From Dichotomocladium elegans (taxonomy: Eukaryota; Mucoromycota; Mucoromycetes; Mucorales; Lichtheimiaceae): a stretch of DNA of 64,000 nt. This document shows, piece by piece, positions 56,904-64,000 of this stretch (position 1 is the stretch's first letter; each line of letters begins with the position of its first letter). The stretch is taken from contig JAIXMN010000002.1 in NCBI GenBank assembly GCA_025716815.1, positions 372,001-436,000 of the forward strand, in the 5' to 3' direction. A program made the translations under genes and the position numbers. A model generated the notes under the pieces. The model saw only the letters and a program-made list of their open reading frames with translations, ran no database searches and had not been told where the DNA came from.

Positions 56904-59704
56904 TCATTCTGCACCACGGAAGTACCGCCTTGATGGGCTATGTATGTATCCGTAACCATCCGGCCTCATCATCCCACGTTGGTCAGAGTGCAAGTAGACA
57001 TCTTCGTAGTGCTCAAACCTTGGATATAATGTTCTCCGCATGGTCTCAGGTGTGCTGCATTGCTTTACGATTGTCAATGTCGATTTTCCCGCCGTATTCC
57101 GCCCAAACCATTTTGCAGTTGCAGCATCCTCATCAAGCGTCATTTCCACCGAAGGATCCAATTCGCCAGCAATTGTTGCTGCTACCGCCGGGGATAACAT
57201 ATCCATTTCATCCCGATGGATAGAATGTTTATGGTCACTCGATCTGCGTCCAACTGTATGGTCCACGGAAGAAGGGTGTCTACTCGTGGGTGTTTTCTCC
57301 TCGTTGAAGTTCTCGATCACTTGATTAACAACGAGGTCGCTATAGCCTGGATATCGATTATCCATAGGGGACACTCTTGCTGAAAGCGGTGTAAAGGCGG
57401 TAGATCTATCCGGAGTAGAACTATAACGGCGGGCTTGTTCCGGGCTTGCTGGGACCTGTACCTTGCTATCTTCATCCTCCGTATGTATGACCTCATGACT
57501 CCAATGTCTCTTTTCCTGCTCTTTAGGCGAACTGGCTACTTGTTGAACGAATAAACGTTCTTGAATCACGTCAACCTCTTGCTTCACACGAGCAATCTCT
57601 TCTGCAGTTGAAACAGTGTCTAAGAGGACAGAAAGGGAGGTGAATAGAGCAATTTTATCGACGTCGTGCTTATAATACATACTCCGAAATAAAGGCGAGT
57701 ACTCGTATTCGGAGATTAGCACAACATCCATTGGTTCCTCAAGTCGAAGTGGTTTGAATATATCGCTGGTTACTCGCGGAGGTGCCCTTTGTCTAATGAC
57801 TTAAATAAGGATGGATGTACTTTTCCTCTTGTCTTATGGTATCTACTTGCTCTTTGTAAAAATCTTTTAATTCAGGAGACTTGAGTAATGCGACTGCTTC
57901 CAAAGTCGAACTCGGCCTTGTAGATGGATTTTTCCTATTTTCAAAATCGCCATATTTAGCTCAAGAATATATATTCGACAAGTGATTCATGAATCAACGC
58001 TTACCGCTGAGAAAGACTATAAGGTTTGTATTCGATAGGTTTCTTTAAGGTGGATGCATGGATGGGACGAATCGCCCTTTTTTCGTGCGTTTCAAGAGGT
58101 TTCGACGATTTCCTTCGAAGGCAGAGTCAGGATGAGCTTACGTGCCAGTAGATACTAAGCTTCTCACCTTTCAATTCCCTTCCACTTCTCAGAATACCGT
58201 GACGTAAACTTTGGAGGGAGACTTGATCGAACTCTATCGGAACCAGAGAGTTATTAATATTACAGCCACAAAATTATTATATTCACGTGACTACGCACGG
58301 ATCCTGAGCCGTCGATGTTTTTTGCTGGTGATCTGCAAGAGGTCTGGCGGTTCTTGTAGTTTGTACGTGAAAAGATGGTTTCATAATCGGCTCATTAACA
58401 GGCACTTTGTTACTAATGCTTCTGTTGCTTATTAGAAAAAGGCGATAACGATTAAATTCATCTGTAGTTACGAGATTCTTCGGGCATCTTGACATTCGGG
58501 TATAAGGGATGATACTTGAGGCGTGGTCATCGCTTGCTGTGTTGGGTTATTTTCTGAAGAAGATGGCAGCAATTCACTGGCATGTGGAGAAATAATCGAT
58601 TTAGGTGAGTGCGCTCTAGAGGAACATGAGCCTAGCGCAATAGCATACCCAGATAATATTTTGTCGGATATGGGATCTGACACCGTACTTGTTGATGCGG
58701 CCATTTCTTCCACTCCAACTTTGAGGGATATACTACTAGCTGATTAAATAATGATGTATGCGGAGTATTTACATCAATTGTTCCAACTTACGGGTGCTCT
58801 TTCTCGCGTTTCCTTTGTGAAAGAGATGAAGAAGCTATAGTCATGTTAATATACCGTATGCAAGTTCTCCAATTGCTCCTCTTCCGCTACAATGCGTGTC
58901 TCATCTGACATAAAGACTTACTATTCTCTGATATTAGCGACCTTGCAATATGTGTCCACCGTCTCGGGGGTAATTCAGGCGCTGTATGCTTCAATGCCAT
59001 AGATGTTCGGCGCATGGATTCCTTGTAACCGCCACAAACAAAGTCCAGTTAGTCACACCTACAGTTGATCTGGGATCTTACAAGTGTTACCTCAAGCTCC
59101 TTTTTCATAGCATATTTGGAAGTAGGTCTGTATGCATCCTTTCCCAGGAGCCGAATTGGGGGCATTGCTGAATAGGGAGGAAGATATCAATGAGAAAAAA
59201 GACCAGAACGTATAGGTCATATTAATCACATTTGACTACTCCTGTGTACATGTACGTACCAGAAGTAGATGCCATTTTGCTATACAAATTTTCAACTTTG
59301 CCTTGAAGCACGTAGGTTGATAATGCCATCATGATGGTCTCCATTTTTTGGCCTCTGCAGTCCTCAAACAAGCTCTTACGTAGGACCAAATCGTTTGGCA
59401 TTAAGCAGTTGTCTCGGCGCAGATCTTCTAACCAGCGGAAGGCGGCAGTGACATATTCTCGCGATTGTCGCCGAAACTCAACAATAGGCCAGCAGGTTTG
59501 GAACACTCTGCGGGCCCGTCTTGGATTGAGCTTTGTAAAAAGAAAATGGCTCGTTGCAATGAATGCTTTGACATTGTTCGCGTGTGAGAACATGTTCTCG
59601 TCAAACACAACATGCTCATAAAGTCCGATGGCATGATCACGCGCATGAAAGCCAAGAAGTTGAAGATTGTTGAGGAAGACTGTTTTATGTGGAGTTGGAT
59701 CCAT
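56904..59704 (-). CDS. Augmin (HAUS) complex subunit 6 homologue
   Basis: Augmin recruits gamma-tubulin to existing spindle microtubules to branch new ones. Exon 1 (from ATG 59704) matches the HAUS6 N-terminal domain: MDPTPHKTVFLNNLQLLGFH, VVFDENMFSHANNVKAFIAT, SHFLFTKLNPRRARRVFQTC-WPIV, FRRQSREYVTAAFRWLEDLR, LVLRKSLFEDCRGQKMETIM, MALSTYVLQGKVENLY. Further exons, joined by phase, give MPPIRLLGKDAYRPTSKYAM, ESMRRTSMALKHTAPELPPR-RWTHIA, a long Ser-rich linker (about 58.7-58.5 kb), KFTSRYSEKWKGIE, KPIEYKPYSLSQR, TLEAVALLKSPELKDFYKEQ, and a last exon with LLDTVSTAEEIARVKQEVDV and a disordered tail ending SRRYFRGAE. About ten introns. The N-terminal assignment is strong; the far C-terminus is not conserved enough to check. 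Confidence 0.82.
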
Positions 59705-60721
59705 GTTAGGGATCGATTATTGGAGAAAAAAAGAAACAGACACGGAATGTGCGGCCGACCTGTCGGGCTCTTTTGCATTGAGAGCAATCTCTGAATCTGT
59801 GCAACAATAATAATTGATTGCCGCTATGCTGCTGATTGTTATTGCTCAACCTTTCTGCAAGAGTTTTCCTGAGGCCTCTTTAAAGGTCAAGAAGTGAGCA
59901 GCAAATCCCATGGTTGATTGAGGTAGGTGTTCCCTTTAATGGACAGCCCTGTAGCTTTTATCTCAGGATTAGCCTGGGGCAACGAAATTAATCGATATGC
60001 GGGGACACCTAAACTGCTCTACCCATCGTACGTGCCCCCCTTCCCATTTTTTTGCGGCATGCCCTTTTGTCTATCTGTCATAATCAGCCTTTACTGCCCT
60101 TCCATTCTCCAGTATAGCCTCTTATGTACTTGATAGTCTAACCTTGTATCAATAACATAGTCAAAATAATACAGTGCTGTGGAGTACTAGACCTGGCGCA
60201 TATTTGTCAAAGAACATCAAATCCAAAGCAGGCACTATTTGAAAAAGGTCGGAAAAACTTTCGTTTTCTGAAGACCTTCTCAGTCAAAAACTCAGGCGCG
60301 CGAGCCGAGTTGAACGAAAGAGCTGGGAGCTGCCGAAACCCTCCCCCCCTTCAGTGCCATCTTGTTCCCCGCCCACCACCCTTGCTCAATCGATTTTCGT
60401 CATGGCCGACAGCTATAGCCATTCAGAAGCAAGTTGTACAGCCAATACCAACAGCATTGAAAAATGTGCGTGGTTCTTTACGTAATTTAAAGATCGCCAC
60501 AAGGGAAAAAAAAAAAAAAACTGACTCGTTTCGAAAAATATACGCAGCATCTCGGCAAAGCGGTTCGTGCTCGAATGAACACGCAGTCGTGGTGGACTTG
60601 ACACGAAGACAAATGATTGACAAGGAAGGATCTGTGTCGCCGCTGAAGGTAGGAGTGCTCTTAGCGATAATCAACCCATACCACCCGCCTGTATTCCACA
60701 GGAGTCTTCCCGGGTGGGTGG
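59705..60721. promoter_or_regulatory. Divergent promoter region, with unresolved 5' exons of the C78 gene
   Basis: About 1 kb between the augmin ATG (-) and the clear part of the C78 peptidase (+). A palindromic TTACGTAA (Pap1/Yap-type octamer) sits at about 60,478-60,485. ATGs at 60,402 and 60,614 are candidate starts for the peptidase but neither gives a frame I could join. Confidence 0.4.
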
Positions 60722-62165
60722 GTGGATATCTGTTCAAGATGGTCTTGGGCTGCTGCTAGGCTACAGTGTTTAGCAGCAAAAGAGCCAGATGGGGCGATAT
60801 GTGGCGGGGTTTCTGATATCTATCTATGCAACATAAAGCGGAAAGAGGAAGACGACTATGCGTCCGATCTGTATCAGCTAGACACCAAACGCATCCAGAC
60901 AGAAAATAGACACAAGTATGCACGGGAAACGATCAATGCGGACAGTGAATTATGGGAAACTCTTACGGCGCTAAGCGAGGAGAGCAGGACAGCAGGTGAG
61001 ATGAGAAGAGCAAAGCCCATGATGTTCGAAAGAAAAAAAAGGGGATCTATAATAATCGGGCGGCTGCGAAACTGCGTAGGCGTTATTCCGAGACTTGGAC
61101 CGCAGTTCAGAAACCTAAGCCGTAAGGGCACCACTGCTGCTGCATACCTTTGTAGCCCATATACGGACCATATTGGAACTGGGATAATGGATCTTGGCTG
61201 GGGCTGTGGATATCGCAATTGCCAAATGCTAATGACATTTCTCCAACGCAAGCAAGAAGCAGGCGATTACCTTCTGAGACAGGTGGCGGACATTGGAGGT
61301 TTACAACTCCTTCTTGAACGAGCGTGGCGTGAAGGTATGCGCTTTTCTGCTCTCAGTGATAAAGTTGAACCCAAGAGACCTTCTAGGATTTGATCAGCAA
61401 GGAGCCAAGCAGTTGGATCACCATGTATACAAGACTCATAAGTGGATTGGAACGACAGAAGTGTACTGTATGCTTGTCTATCTGGGTATCCGTTGCACCA
61501 TCCTAGATTTTCATCGGCCATCAGGTCCAAATAATCAACACGATGGCATGTTTGACTGGATACAGTCGTACTTTGAGAGTGGCGCGCTAGACAGCACATC
61601 GTCCATATCTTCATCCTCTTCTCATACATCGTCAACCCAGTGTCCAACTCCTAAACAGAACGAGGAAGAAATAGTGCACATCACAGACCGCCCTCCGCTG
61701 TATCTGCAGCACTCGGGGCACAGCAGAACAGTCATCGGCATTGAGCTTCTCAAGGATGGCAAAAGAAATCTCATCATGTTCGATCCCGGACGTCGCATGC
61801 TCCGGTCGTACCGGAGTTCGATAACCGGCCCAGATGACGACACGGCTGTTTCGTCAGCCAACTCGGATGCTGATAGCGTGGATGAGTCACAAAAGCCCCA
61901 TCAAGAAAGCCAACGCTCGTTCTCCCGGCTGCTTTCGACATGGAAACCCCGGGGTGGTCTTCCTGCGAACCTGCTCCGCCCATTCCGCGTCGACGCTAAG
62001 GCAATAGCTAAAAATAACCAATATCAAGTCTTGGCCTTAGGTGAGGTACAGGACCTGCGTGCCAGTGGAGGCGGATTATTTTGGAATGGCGACAAGGGCT
62101 TTCTGTTGGACGAGATTGAGCGGGAAGCTATGAAGAATGTGACGAGTGTCGAGGCTCAAAGATAG
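60722..62165 (+). CDS. Family C78 cysteine peptidase, ZUFSP/Mug105-like
   Basis: Relatives are UFM1-specific peptidases and the K63-ubiquitin-specific ZUFSP (Mug105 in fission yeast). The catalytic Cys is in GTGIMDLGWGCGYRNCQMLM (about 61.2 kb). A 52-nt intron (61,335-61,386) joins LLERAWREG to FDQQGAKQLDHHVYKTHKWI. Then TTEVYCMLVYLGIRCTILDF with HRPSGPNNQHDGMFDW, the His/Asp pair region PPLYLQHSGHSRTVIGIE and IMFDPGRRM. A Ser-rich insert (STSSISSSSSHTSS) lies before the His motif. The C-terminus, RPFRVDAKAIAKNNQYQVLA then LGEVQDLRASG, is basic. The 5' end is unresolved: the frame is open back to 60,722 with no in-frame early ATG, and no zinc fingers of human ZUFSP were seen. Coordinates at the left are therefore approximate. 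Confidence 0.82.
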
Positions 62166-62167
62166 GT

Positions 62168-62204
<37 letters not shown>

Positions 62205-62530
62205 TTCTCGCAGAATATACCCCCTCTCGCTCGTATCGGCCCAAAGCAAAAATATTAAAAACAACACGACACACCCACATATATATGTATATATATACAA
62301 AGTATCGCGAGAGACTGCAGGAAAAAATAGCGTCTTTGTGAGGCGGTGACATTTTCGTGCAACGTCATTGGTCAGTGCGCGCATGATCGGTTTAAAGCAG
62401 TCAGGTTTCTGGGTTTGAAAGTTTTGATTGCAGGAAAAAGAAACAGCAAATAGAAAAAAAAAGAGAGAGGGTTTTCTCGATTTTTTTTTTCCTTCTTCAC
62501 TTTTCTGTTTCGGGTATACGAAAAAAGACC
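62166..62530. other. Intergenic with a long (CT)n tract
   Basis: 3' flank of the C78 gene and 5' flank of mtHsp70. (CT)n at 62,171-62,200 follows the stop codon by 5 bp. Confidence 0.6.
62171..62200. repeat. (CT)15 microsatellite
   Basis: Uninterrupted CT dinucleotides immediately 3' of the C78 stop codon. Confidence 0.95.

Positions 62531-64000
<1,470 letters not shown>

Overview
The window is nuclear DNA of a filamentous fungus, most likely an early-diverging one (Mucoromycota, Mucorales-like). Genes are split by many short introns (about 50-100 nt, GT-AG), intergenic stretches are CT-rich or AT-rich, and the gene set mixes core eukaryotic functions with fungal families: Pap1/Yap-type bZIPs with a DUF3425-like domain, small Ser/Thr-rich GPI-type wall proteins, a fungal MFS hexose transporter, and a Tc1/mariner element carrying a Fanzor-like (eukaryotic TnpB/OrfB) gene. 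No rRNA, convincing tRNA, CRISPR array or operon was seen. The organism assignment is an inference from gene content.

Layout. 1-0.6 kb: 5' part of GOLPH3/Vps74 (-). 1.8-5.7 kb: USP8/Doa4-type deubiquitinase (-). 5.9-7.2 kb: Mag1-type 3-methyladenine DNA glycosylase (+), with a broken 5' frame. 7.9-9.5 kb: mitochondrial acyl-CoA dehydrogenase (+). 10.1-11.4 kb: SAM methyltransferase (-). 11.9-13.6 kb: Tam41, cardiolipin pathway (+). 15.9-17.0 kb: prohibitin-1 (-). 17.7-18.6 kb: remains of an unidentified gene (-). 18.8-24.3 kb: one giant gene (-) joining a nucleoside-diphosphate-kinase domain to a disordered, repetitive tail of more than 1,300 residues. 25.5 kb: small membrane protein (-). 26.3-34.3 kb: two copies of a gene pair (Cys-rich GPI-type protein plus bZIP factor), the first pair on the minus strand and the second on the plus strand. 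36.6-38.5 kb: hexose transporter (-). 39.3-40.8 kb: RhoGAP (-).

41.7-45.3 kb is a mobile-element graveyard: a 65-bp direct repeat whose copies differ only by transitions, a pogo-like terminal repeat, a truncated Fanzor-like pseudogene (+), and a decayed Tc1/mariner transposase (-) with its own terminal repeat. 47.6-48.5 kb: another Cys-rich GPI-type protein (+). 50.1-51.9 kb: a pepsin-like secreted protein (+) that has lost its second catalytic Asp. 52.8-54.6 kb: single-exon coiled-coil protein with histidine clusters (-). 55.4-56.1 kb: ribosomal protein uL16 (-). 56.9-59.7 kb: augmin subunit 6 homologue (-). 60.7-62.2 kb: family C78 (ZUFSP/Mug105-like) peptidase (+). 62.5-64.0 kb: 5' part of mitochondrial Hsp70 (+).

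The genes are mostly independent housekeeping units. Shared themes are mitochondrial maintenance (acyl-CoA dehydrogenase, Tam41, prohibitin, mtHsp70), ubiquitin removal (USP8-like, C78), and cell surface or secretion (GOLPH3, three GPI-type proteins, pepsin-like protein). Exon junctions were worked out by eye from splice signals, reading phase and family conservation; where I could not close a junction I say so.
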